Shown one piece after another: positions 1 through 5,648 of a stretch of DNA of 5,648 bases. Location: contig WVZH01000410.1 in the NCBI GenBank assembly GCA_011772595.1, positions 1-5,648 of the forward strand. Direction: 5' to 3'. This stretch comes from Anaerolineales bacterium. GTDB lineage: Bacteria > Chloroflexota > Anaerolineae > Anaerolineales > E44-bin32. The translations under genes and the position numbers were made by a program. Below the pieces are notes generated by a model. The model did not search any database, had not been told where the DNA came from, and saw nothing but the letters and a program-made list of their open reading frames with translations. Numbering within the stretch: position 1 is the first letter of the stretch; each line of letters opens with the position of its first letter.

Positions 1-44
1 ATGTGTCCGGGTCAATGTGTTACCTATGTCCCCGGGTTGTACAT
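1..44. mobile_element. Possible terminal segment of an insertion sequence (body outside the window)
   Basis: The first 44 bases contain two imperfect copies of a 12-mer, at 1-12 and 26-37, with 10 of 12 bases identical and a period of 25. They are followed by GGGTTGTACA. Read on the minus strand the segment would begin TGTACAACCCGGGG, a TG-type terminus, and run outward from uvrB. Tandem subterminal repeats of this kind are usual transposase-binding sites at IS ends. The wording recalls ends of IS481- or IS21-like elements, but that is memory only. No transposase coding is visible here and the target duplication cannot be seen. An ordinary intergenic repeat is the alternative. Confidence 0.3.
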
Positions 45-73
45 CACGAACCGCCCCTACGTACTGTGCTGAT

Positions 74-106
74 CGACTTCGGAAGTCCGTAGGACTTCCG
101 AAGTCG
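74..106 (-). terminator. Perfect 15-bp hairpin downstream of uvrB, terminator-like
   Basis: Arms 74-88 and 92-106 are exact reverse complements with a three-base loop (gta). The hairpin begins eight bases after the uvrB stop codon, the position expected of a transcript end. No T run follows it on the minus strand, so it is not a classic intrinsic terminator; it may stabilise the 3' end or need a factor. Each arm is itself a near-palindrome (GACTTC, one base, GAAGTC), so the element holds the same six-mer four times in alternating orientation. Confidence 0.6.
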
Positions 107-114
107 GGTTGATT

Positions 115-2151
115 TTAAAGTTCCTCCGCCAGGGCACGGGCGCGCATCCATGGCGGCATGTCCTCTTTTTCCACCATGACCTGTCGCAACTCGAAGATCT
201 GATCACGCAATGCAGCCGCTTTCTCGAACTCCAGTGCCTCCGCGGTCATCTTCATTTGCTTTTCCAGTTCCTTGATGAGACGCGACAGTTCGTCCTTTGG
301 CATATTGTAGGGGGTGACCGCTCGATACTCTTCGCCTACTTCGGCGATTGCGTGCGAGGCGACCTGGTCAGTCAGATCGCGGACCTCTTTCACTATACTT
401 ACGGGCTCGATGCCGTGTTGCTCGTTAAAAGCAGTCTGTTTCGACCTGCGACGTTCTGTTTCGTCGATCGCCCGGCGCATCGAATCGGTGATTTTTTGCG
501 CATACATGATCACCTTGCCATTGACATGTCGAGCCGCACGACCGATCGTTTGAACCAGGGCAGTGTCGGATCGAAGAAAGCCCTCTTTGTCGGCATCGAG
601 AATGGCCACAAGTGATACTTCGGGGAGATCGAGACCCTCTCGCAGTAGGTTGATCCCCACGACTACGTCGAAGACTCCCATGCGAAGATCGCGCAGAATC
701 CCGACGCGTTCAATGGTATCGATTTCCGAATGGAGGTAATGGACCTTGATCCCCAGTTCCAGTAGGTAATCGGAGAGATCTTCGGCCATGCGCTTTGTTA
801 AGGTGGTTGTCAGGACACGTTCGCCCACGTCTACACGCGCGCGGATCTCCGAGATTAAGTCGTCGATTTGGCCCTCAATTGACCGTACCTCAACCTCGGG
901 ATCGACAAGGCCCGTAGGTCGGATGATCTGTTCGACGACCTGCGAGGCAATATCGAGCTCGTAAGGACCCGGTGTTGCTGAGGTATAGAACAGCTGGCCG
1001 GTGCGCATCTCGAACTCCTCGAAGGACAACGGACGGTTGTCGAGTGCTGAGGGAAGTCGGAATCCGTAATCCACAAGTGTTTGTTTGCGTGAGCGGTCAC
1101 CAGCATGCATCCCACGAACTTGGGGGATGGTCATATGGCTCTCATCTACAACGAGCAGGTAATCCGGTGGGAAGTAATCGATCAACGTCCAGGGTGGAGA
1201 GCCGGATGGGCGTTGGTCGAGATGTCGGGAATAATTCTCAATACCGGCACAGTAGCCGACTTCACGCAGCATTTCGAGATCGTAGCGGGTACGTTGCTCC
1301 AAACGCTGGGCTTCGAGCAACTTATCCTCCGAATTGAATTGCTCAATCCGTTCGGTGAGTTCGATTTCAATGTCCGCGATGGCTGCCTGAAGTTTCTCCT
1401 CCTCCGTAATGAAGTGTTTGGCAGGGTAGATGCTAATCGTGTCGCGTTCGGCCAGGATTTCTCCCGTGAGTGGGTCGAATTCAGCGATGCGCTCCACCTC
1501 ATCTCCGAAAAAACTGACTCGCACACCGTGCTCATCGTAGGCGGGTAAAACTTCCAATGTGTCACCTCGCACCCGGAACACGCCGGGTCTTAATTCGATG
1601 TCGTTGCGAGCATAATGGCTCTCGACCAACTGCCGTAACAACGCATTGCGTCTATAAAGCCCGCCCTTTTCGAGATCAATGACGACACGACCATATGCCT
1701 CCGGACTGCCGATACCGAAAATGCTGGATACTGATGCCACGACGATCACGTCTCTACGGGAGATTGCGGAAGTTGTTGCCGAAAGACGCAAGCGCTCGAT
1801 TTCTTCGTTGATGTCCGTCTCTTTTTCGATGTAGAGATCGTGCTTGGCGACATATGCCTCCGGCTGGTAGTAATCGTAGTAGGAGACAAAGTATTCCACC
1901 GCGTTCTCAGGAAAGAACGATTTGAACTCTGCGAAGAGCTGGGCAGCTAGTGTCTTGTTGTGTGCTAACACGAGTGTCGGGCGTTGAACTTGGTCAATTA
2001 CGGAAGCGACTGTGAAGGTTTTTCCTGTCCCTGTGGCGCCCAACAACACTTGATGCTTTAAACCCCGTGCGAGCCCCTCGACGAGTTGGTCGATGGCTTC
2101 GGGCTGGTCACCCATGGGTTTAAAGGGGGCATGGAGACGAAACGGAGGCAT
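115..2151 (-). CDS. uvrB: UvrB, excinuclease ABC subunit B
   Basis: UvrB is the damage-verifying DNA helicase-like subunit of nucleotide excision repair in the cytoplasm. UvrA loads it, it clamps the lesion strand, and it recruits UvrC for incision. The 678-residue product is normal length for the family. Visible features are Walker A GATGTGKT (38-45), the aromatic beta-hairpin [10 protein letters not shown] that inserts between the strands (91-100), the Walker B box DESH (336-339), TSATP (390-394), the helicase motif around [10 protein letters not shown] (501-510) and QTIGRAARH (534-542). A C-terminal UVR coiled-coil domain (about 619-656), which contacts UvrC or UvrA, completes it. All key residues look intact. 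The ATG at 2151 has AGGAAA (2156-2161) four bases upstream, and the N-terminus aligns with the usual family start. It has its own promoter and a probable LexA operator. I am very sure of this call. Confidence 0.98.
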   Translation of the reverse strand: MPPFRLHAPFKPMGDQPEAIDQLVEGLARGLKHQVLLGATGTGKTFTVASVIDQVQRPTLVLAHNKTLAAQLFAEFKSFFPENAVEYFVSYYDYYQPEAYVAKHDLYIEKETDINEEIERLRLSATTSAISRRDVIVVASVSSIFGIGSPEAYGRVVIDLEKGGLYRRNALLRQLVESHYARNDIELRPGVFRVRGDTLEVLPAYDEHGVRVSFFGDEVERIAEFDPLTGEILAERDTISIYPAKHFITEEEKLQAAIADIEIELTERIEQFNSEDKLLEAQRLEQRTRYDLEMLREVGYCAGIENYSRHLDQRPSGSPPWTLIDYFPPDYLLVVDESHMTIPQVRGMHAGDRSRKQTLVDYGFRLPSALDNRPLSFEEFEMRTGQLFYTSATPGPYELDIASQVVEQIIRPTGLVDPEVEVRSIEGQIDDLISEIRARVDVGERVLTTTLTKRMAEDLSDYLLELGIKVHYLHSEIDTIERVGILRDLRMGVFDVVVGINLLREGLDLPEVSLVAILDADKEGFLRSDTALVQTIGRAARHVNGKVIMYAQKITDSMRRAIDETERRRSKQTAFNEQHGIEPVSIVKEVRDLTDQVASHAIAEVGEEYRAVTPYNMPKDELSRLIKELEKQMKMTAEALEFEKAAALRDQIFELRQVMVEKEDMPPWMRARALAEEL

Positions 2152-2180
2152 GCGGTTTCCTGGTTATTTCAGGTAGCGGA

Positions 2181-2192
2181 GAACATATGGTC
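2181..2192 (-). promoter_or_regulatory. Candidate LexA (SOS) operator of uvrB
   Basis: On the minus strand the site reads GACCATATGTTC. It matches the core GAAC-N4-GTTC of the Gram-positive-type SOS box at seven of eight fixed positions. It begins four bases after the -10 hexamer and would cover the predicted start of transcription, so bound repressor would block RNA polymerase. uvrB is a common member of LexA regulons, which supports the reading. The half-site difference (GACC for GAAC) and the absence of lexA from the window leave doubt. Confidence 0.5.
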
Positions 2193-2196
2193 TAAT

Positions 2197-2205
2197 ATTA
2201 TACCA
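2197..2205 (-). promoter_or_regulatory. Extended -10 promoter of uvrB
   Basis: The minus strand reads TGGTATAAT, a perfect match to the extended -10 form TGnTATAAT of vegetative sigma factors. The hexamer occupies 2197-2202. No good -35 hexamer is found 16-18 bases upstream, which is typical of extended -10 promoters. Transcription would start near 2190, giving a leader of about 40 bases before the uvrB ATG. The hexanucleotide GACCAT occurs on both sides of the hexamer (2187-2192 and 2205-2210), 18 bases apart. Confidence 0.65.
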
Positions 2206-2435
2206 TGGTCAGTGGGATAACCTTTATTTGGCTTCTGAGCTTTGGACATAAGTTCCGACAGTGCAATCATCGTCACGTCAATATATGGAAGAAATCATGC
2301 ATTCCTGGCAGCGGCGGGGGAGCCCGGGCTGCAAATATTGTCCGAACTATCGTCTAAAGATCTGGTGAATTCAAGAAGGCGAGACGCCATTCAAGGCGTC
2401 CCCCTATAGAAAGGGCACGGGAAGATGATTATGGA

Positions 2436-2476
2436 GTCCGCAAGCTCTGCTTGCGGACGAAAGCAGAGCTTGCGGA
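2436..2476 (-). terminator. Bistable hairpin downstream of yjbQ, terminator-like
   Basis: Arms 2437-2452 and 2461-2476 are exact 16-base reverse complements around an eight-base loop. A second, mutually exclusive hairpin uses 2436-2445 and 2449-2458, a perfect 10-bp stem with a three-base loop. The element starts 17 bases after the yjbQ stop codon. Like the hairpin after uvrB it lacks a T run on the minus strand, so it may be a factor-assisted terminator, a 3'-end stabiliser or a dispersed palindromic repeat. Confidence 0.55.
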
Positions 2477-2493
2477 TTCCCTAATCTCGATCA

Positions 2494-2913
<420 letters not shown>

Positions 2914-2921
2914 TCGTATCG

Positions 2922-2927
2922 CTCCTT
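2922..2927 (-). promoter_or_regulatory. Ribosome binding site that sets the yjbQ start
   Basis: AAGGAG on the minus strand lies eight bases before the ATG at 2913. It decides between this start and the longer open frame that would begin at 3018, which has no comparable site. Confidence 0.85.
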
Positions 2928-3138
2928 CAACAAAGTCGGACCTAATACTCACATAACCTTGCAGACTGCCTCGATCGGGCACGATAGTTTCATGCAACCG
3001 ATTCCGATGAGAAGGCAAGTCGTATGACCATTGCGGGAATTATCCATCGGGATTGATGTTGATTTTTAGGCAGGGCTACCGTGTATGGATCCGGCGCAGT
3101 ATGAGGAATACAGGAAACGTCCTATTTACCCATAAATG

Positions 3139-4206
3139 CTATTGCGCGACGTAGATCGGATTGCTGAAAATCCACCCACACCGTCGACCTTTATATTCGA
3201 TGTGCGCTTCGGCGCGATATGCCCCCGGTGTGGTCACAGTACACACGGCATTCTCGCTAAAATCCCAAGTTTCGATAACCTCACCGTTTCGAATGAGTCT
3301 TATATATGCACGTTGAGGAAGCTTTATCTGCAAGGTGACGCCGAATCGTGTTTTAATGCTTTCACCCATGAGCACCTGGCCTCTGTCACCCTGTGCACTG
3401 AAACGGAATCCACGGGTCGATGCGGGGAGGTCGAATCCGACGAAGCAGCGGCCGTGGGAGATGCTGTGGAAGAGTCTCCGTCGGTCGACATCCAAATCGC
3501 CACTGAGCGGTTCAGACGTGAGGACATGTGTATTCACGCCTCGGAAGAGAAATTCATAGGGTAGGATCTCGCGCTTGAGAGGGCCTCTACGATGAGGTGC
3601 ACCGTGTGCGTCTGCTCCTCCGATCGCTACGATCCGGCTCCCGGCGCTTAAAAGGTTGTCCCAACGTTCGAGTACATCCGGAAAAGGACCCGCAGCGCTC
3701 CTGGTGGGGTTGTAGGCGTAATAAAGCGCCACGGGAAGGGACGAAAGATGAGACTTGAACTCGCTCATGTAGTTCCACAATTCCAGGCCCGTGTAACCCT
3801 CGATCTCCCAATCGACCCAAGATAGGTCATCCTCCCCGAATTCCAGTGCGGCGGGATCTGTTGGATGGGCGATGAAGGTATAACCTCCCACGCTCTTGAC
3901 CGCCTGGATCAATTCCTGAGGCTCTTGTGCGAGTGGAGCTAGTTCTTGGTGGGCTTCGAAAACCAGCATGTGGTTTTTTTGGGGATCCCGTGCTTGGTCG
4001 TGGATTTCTTCCCCGGTGAGAAGCAACACGCGATTCTTTCCCAGAAACCGGTATCCATCCATGCCATCCACCCAAACGTTATGGTCTGTCACGACGACAA
4101 AATCAAGACCTGCCTGGATGGCAGCATATGCGATCTCATCGTGTGTCTTATGGCCGTCCGAATATGTAGAGTGGACGTGAGGATTTCCGGCATACTCGTA
4201 GATCAA
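3139..4206 (-). CDS. PHP-domain metallohydrolase, CehA/McbA-like
   Basis: The 355-residue product has a PHP (polymerase and histidinol phosphatase) metal-dependent hydrolase domain. Metal-binding motifs appear in order: NPHVHSTYSDG with His10, His12 and Asp17; TDHN (40-43); Glu66 in TGEEIHD; His79 in KNHMLVF; AHP with His114; and GGADAHG with Asp199 and His201. This arrangement matches the CehA/McbA group, named for carbaryl hydrolases, but most members have unknown substrates, likely a phosphoester, ester or amide. Residues from about 285 to the end look beta-rich and may form a small C-terminal sandwich. No signal peptide or membrane segment is seen, so it is probably cytoplasmic. The start is a TTG with GGAG seven bases upstream. 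There is no ATG or GTG in the open frame upstream. It lies 58 bases after the small recombinase-like gene and is probably co-transcribed with it. Confidence 0.88.
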   Translation of the reverse strand: MIYEYAGNPHVHSTYSDGHKTHDEIAYAAIQAGLDFVVVTDHNVWVDGMDGYRFLGKNRVLLLTGEEIHDQARDPQKNHMLVFEAHQELAPLAQEPQELIQAVKSVGGYTFIAHPTDPAALEFGEDDLSWVDWEIEGYTGLELWNYMSEFKSHLSSLPVALYYAYNPTRSAAGPFPDVLERWDNLLSAGSRIVAIGGADAHGAPHRRGPLKREILPYEFLFRGVNTHVLTSEPLSGDLDVDRRRLFHSISHGRCFVGFDLPASTRGFRFSAQGDRGQVLMGESIKTRFGVTLQIKLPQRAYIRLIRNGEVIETWDFSENAVCTVTTPGAYRAEAHIEYKGRRCGWIFSNPIYVAQ

Positions 4207-4208
4207 GG

Positions 4209-4220
4209 TCGGGCTCCAAT
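4209..4220 (-). promoter_or_regulatory. Shine-Dalgarno block of the PHP gene, copy of the one at 4623-4634
   Basis: The minus strand reads ATTGGAGCCCGA just before the TTG start at 4206. GGAG (4214-4217) is seven bases from the start codon. The same 12 bases precede the TTG start of the neighbouring small gene. This supports the TTG start over rare CTG codons further upstream. Confidence 0.65.
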
Positions 4221-4264
4221 CCGTGGGAGATTTCCCGAGGGGCAGGTAGAGGATGATGCGGCTT

Positions 4265-4621
4265 TCATCGGGGACGTCCCGCGTCTCCAGGTGTGATGAG
4301 TTGTGTCCCCGACTGAGCGCACATTCCGATTAATTGTTGTCGTTGTGCTGAGGATAAGGGGGCCAGGTGAGTCACAACCATGCGAATGTTTTCATGAAGG
4401 AGACTCTCTAGCAGCCGTTCCCACTGAGGTCCGGCAGGGTTATCGTCCGTTAGAACGGCCAGATCACTCTCGTCGAAAGGTCCGATCAATCCTTCAAGTT
4501 GTTCATGCATGTCGTCATCCGACTGTAGCCAGTGAAACGGGGGCCCTGTGTCTGGTGGTTGGAGGGGATGATCTCTGATGATATACAGCACAATGGGTTT
4601 GTGTATGGGAGAGTAAGTCAA
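4265..4621 (-). CDS. Small protein resembling a serine-recombinase catalytic-domain fold, catalytic residues absent
   Basis: I do not recognise this 118-residue protein as a named family. Residues about 54-112 follow the pattern of the second half of a resolvase N-terminal domain: LAVLTDD, then GPQWERLLESL, then IRMVVTHLAPLSSAQRQQL, then SGTQLITPGD. This parallels the 'D-x-SG...GL..LL....-D-V-VVxxLDRLSR...L......G-V.....D' layout of resolvases. The first strand KPIVLYIIR (8-16) would match the YARVS strand, but there is no serine at the catalytic place and the LDRLSR arginine is missing. No DNA-binding domain is attached, so it is unlikely to recombine DNA; a structural or regulatory role is possible. 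The start is a TTG with GGAG six bases upstream. Open sequence before 4621 is antisense to polX and not believed. It leads the probable operon with the PHP gene. That it is a gene is fairly likely; the fold is inference. Confidence 0.6.
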   Translation of the reverse strand: MTYSPIHKPIVLYIIRDHPLQPPDTGPPFHWLQSDDDMHEQLEGLIGPFDESDLAVLTDDNPAGPQWERLLESLLHENIRMVVTHLAPLSSAQRQQLIGMCAQSGTQLITPGDAGRPR

Positions 4622-4622
4622 T

Positions 4623-4634
4623 TCGGGCTCCAAT
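4623..4634 (-). promoter_or_regulatory. Shine-Dalgarno block of the small recombinase-like gene
   Basis: The minus strand carries ATTGGAGCCCGA, identical to the block before the PHP gene. GGAG (4628-4631) is six bases before the TTG at 4621. It fixes the start of the 118-codon gene. Confidence 0.6.
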
Positions 4635-4669
4635 GTAAGCGTAATGATCGTTCGTAAAAGGATAACATA

Positions 4670-4675
4670 TATAAT
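4670..4675 (+). promoter_or_regulatory. Possible -10 hexamer for polX
   Basis: TATAAT, an exact -10 consensus, lies on the plus strand within the divergent spacer. No good -35 hexamer is found 16-18 bases upstream and there is no TGn extension. If used, the polX transcript would have a leader of about 160 bases. The surrounding stretch is A+T-rich, so chance occurrence is possible. The minus strand here (GATTATATATG) could equally serve the opposite gene. Confidence 0.3.
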
Positions 4676-4803
4676 CAGTGTCGTTATTAGGAAAAAGGAT
4701 AATAATCCCTTGGAGTGAGTACATGTGGGGGGTCGATATACATGTCGTTGACGTCGTAGGATTCCTATGCATCGTCGTGCTCGTCGAGCGGGATGGTCTG
4801 GGG

Positions 4804-4826
4804 AATAAGTTGAACTCAACGTTATT
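4804..4826. promoter_or_regulatory. Dyad symmetric element just upstream of polX
   Basis: GTTGA-AC-TCAAC (4809-4820) is a perfect 5-bp inverted repeat with a two-base centre. The flanks AATAA (4804-4808) and TTATT (4822-4826) continue the symmetry with one extra base at 4821. It ends 16 bases before the polX ATG. The form suits a dimeric regulator's operator. It does not fit the SOS box used before uvrB. Confidence 0.35.
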
Positions 4827-4832
4827 TGGTAT

Positions 4833-4839
4833 GAGGTGA
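4833..4839 (+). promoter_or_regulatory. polX ribosome binding site
   Basis: GAGGTGA ends three bases before the ATG at 4843. The other nearby ATG (4831) runs into a stop after one codon, so 4843 is the start. Confidence 0.75.
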
Positions 4840-4842
4840 CCC

Positions 4843-5648
4843 ATGAACAATCTTGAAATGGCCGAATATTTTGACACAATCGCCGATCTGCTCGAAATAA
4901 AGGGAGAGAGTGTTTATCGCGTTCTGGCCTACCGTCGTGCAGGGGATGCGTTGCGTTCACTAGGAAGAAATATTGTGGATGTTTGGAAAGACGCTCAATT
5001 AGAAGATATTCCTGGTGTGGGGAAGGCGATTTCATCGAAAATCGATGAGTTATTAAAAACGGGAAAGTTGGATTTCTACGAGCGGCTGGTCGCTGAAATT
5101 CCACCCGGCCTTGTTGAGGTACTGCGCGTAGGCGATGTGGGCCCTAAAAAGGCTGCTCGCTTTTGGAGAGAGCTTGGAATTACCAGTGTGGATGAGTTGG
5201 AAGCCGCGGCGAATGATGGGAGGTTACGGACTCTTAAAGGGATGGGGGCGCGATCCGAGGCGCGCATTCTTGAAAGCATCCAAGCGATGAAACGCCGGAA
5301 AACGGATCGGATATTGCTCGGACAGGCCTGGTCAACTGCGCATGATCTGTTAACCGCCCTTCGAAATTTACCCAATGTAGTGGCGGCCGAAGCCGCGGGC
5401 AGCCTTCGCCGTTGGCGTGAAACGATCGGCGACCTGGATATCATCGTGGCTGCGAGCGATGCGGCAGCGGTGGTGCGGGCTTTCGTGGAGTTGGAGCGCG
5501 TTCATCGAGTGCGTAGCCAAGGCGAGACCAAGGTCAGCGTGGAATTGAGTGATGGTCTCATGGTGCAGGTCTGGGTGCATCCCCCTGACCGTTTCGGGAC
5601 GGCGCTTCAGTACGCGACGGGCTCACAGTTACACAATGTGCGTCTAAG
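4843..5648 (+). CDS. polX: DNA polymerase X family protein, 5' part (runs off the window)
   Basis: Bacterial PolX proteins are family X repair polymerases, about 570 residues, with a C-terminal PHP exonuclease domain; they fill gaps in base-excision-type repair. The window has the first 268 codons. Visible parts are an N-terminal 8-kDa-like domain (MAEYFDTIADLLEIKG near the start) with helix-hairpin-helix PGVGKAI (57-63), a second DNA-binding hairpin VGDVGPKKA (96-104), a third LKGMGARSEARIL (131-143), and the nucleotidyltransferase core AGSLRRWRETIGDLDIIV (185-202) with the metal-binding pair Asp197 and Asp199. TGS (259-261) follows. The third catalytic Asp expected in the VDLRVV-like strand is Gln242 here (VQVWVH), and the usual YFTGS is YATGS. 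Polymerase activity may therefore be altered or lost. The PHP half is outside the window. The family call is firm. Confidence 0.95.
   Translation, partial: MNNLEMAEYFDTIADLLEIKGESVYRVLAYRRAGDALRSLGRNIVDVWKDAQLEDIPGVGKAISSKIDELLKTGKLDFYERLVAEIPPGLVEVLRVGDVGPKKAARFWRELGITSVDELEAAANDGRLRTLKGMGARSEARILESIQAMKRRKTDRILLGQAWSTAHDLLTALRNLPNVVAAEAAGSLRRWRETIGDLDIIVAASDAAAVVRAFVELERVHRVRSQGETKVSVELSDGLMVQVWVHPPDRFGTALQYATGSQLHNVRL

Larger units (their letters stand above)
2152..2493. other. 342-bp intergenic region between uvrB and yjbQ
   Basis: No convincing gene lies here. From the uvrB side it holds the uvrB Shine-Dalgarno sequence, a LexA-like box, an extended -10 promoter, about 170 bases without a recognisable signal, a small inverted repeat at 2383-2400 (GACGCC, six-base loop, GGCGTC), and the yjbQ 3' hairpin. 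A GC-rich imperfect dyad lies at about 2308-2332. A 27-codon plus-strand reading frame (2285-2368) and a 33-codon minus-strand one (2169-2270) are open, but neither has a Shine-Dalgarno sequence. Confidence 0.7.

Noticed and set aside
855..1565. Several open frames of 86-147 codons inside uvrB on both strands
   Set aside because: They are shadows of the intact uvrB reading frame and encode no recognisable protein.
2169..2270. 33-codon minus-strand frame directly before uvrB
   Set aside because: It has no Shine-Dalgarno sequence and spans the uvrB promoter, operator and transcription start, so it would not be on the uvrB transcript.
2914..3018. 35-codon N-terminal extension of yjbQ
   Set aside because: A strong AAGGAG site precedes the ATG at 2913, and the family normally begins there.
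2914..3138. Search for a promoter or terminator in the PHP-yjbQ gap
   Set aside because: Only weak matches (for example TATTAG on the minus strand with no partner -35) and a 4-bp stem near 3111-3122; nothing strong enough to annotate.
4767..4808. 13-codon arginine-rich frame in the possible polX leader
   Set aside because: Too short, without a ribosome binding site or an attenuator-like structure; most likely chance.
4622..5104. Upstream part of the 279-codon minus-strand open frame ending at 4265
   Set aside because: It is antisense to the clear polX coding sequence and its spacer, has low-complexity unlikely protein, and lacks a start signal; the believable gene begins at the TTG at 4621.
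3139..5648. Idea that the PHP gene is the detached PHP domain of PolX
   Set aside because: Its motifs and C-terminal beta-rich part fit the CehA/McbA group, it is on the opposite strand, and the PolX C-terminal half, which normally carries its own PHP domain, lies beyond the window.

Overview
The window is ordinary bacterial chromosome, about half G+C. It holds four complete genes on the minus strand and the 5' part of one divergent gene on the plus strand. Protein character suggests a Chloroflexota-like bacterium, possibly Anaerolineae: the style of UvrB and YjbQ, a CehA/McbA-type PHP protein, and a Gram-positive-type SOS box of the kind also reported for that phylum. This placement is from memory of the families and is low to moderate confidence.

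Layout, left to right. Positions 1-44 look like the outer end of an insertion sequence whose body lies outside the window. A perfect 15-bp hairpin (74-106) follows the stop of uvrB (115-2151, minus). The 342-bp gap to the right holds an extended -10 promoter for uvrB, a LexA-like operator over its predicted transcription start, and a bistable hairpin (2436-2476) that ends the yjbQ transcript. Next are yjbQ (2494-2913, minus), a 225-bp gap, a PHP-domain metallohydrolase gene with a TTG start (3139-4206, minus), and a 118-codon gene for a small protein resembling part of the serine-recombinase catalytic fold (4265-4621, minus, also TTG). A 221-bp divergent spacer separates it from polX (4843 to the right edge, plus).

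Two genes are DNA-repair functions: uvrB (nucleotide excision repair) and polX (family X polymerase). yjbQ and the PHP hydrolase are widespread proteins of poorly defined role. The small recombinase-like gene and the PHP gene probably share a transcript, being 58 nt apart with near-identical start regions. The rest are more likely separate units, as hairpins and gaps separate them.

The points most worth checking are: PolX has Gln where the third catalytic Asp of the polymerase site is expected; the small 118-aa protein resembles a resolvase domain without its catalytic residues; uvrB appears to be SOS-regulated; and the two TTG starts share an identical 12-base Shine-Dalgarno block. I found no CRISPR array, tRNA, rRNA or obvious defence system.
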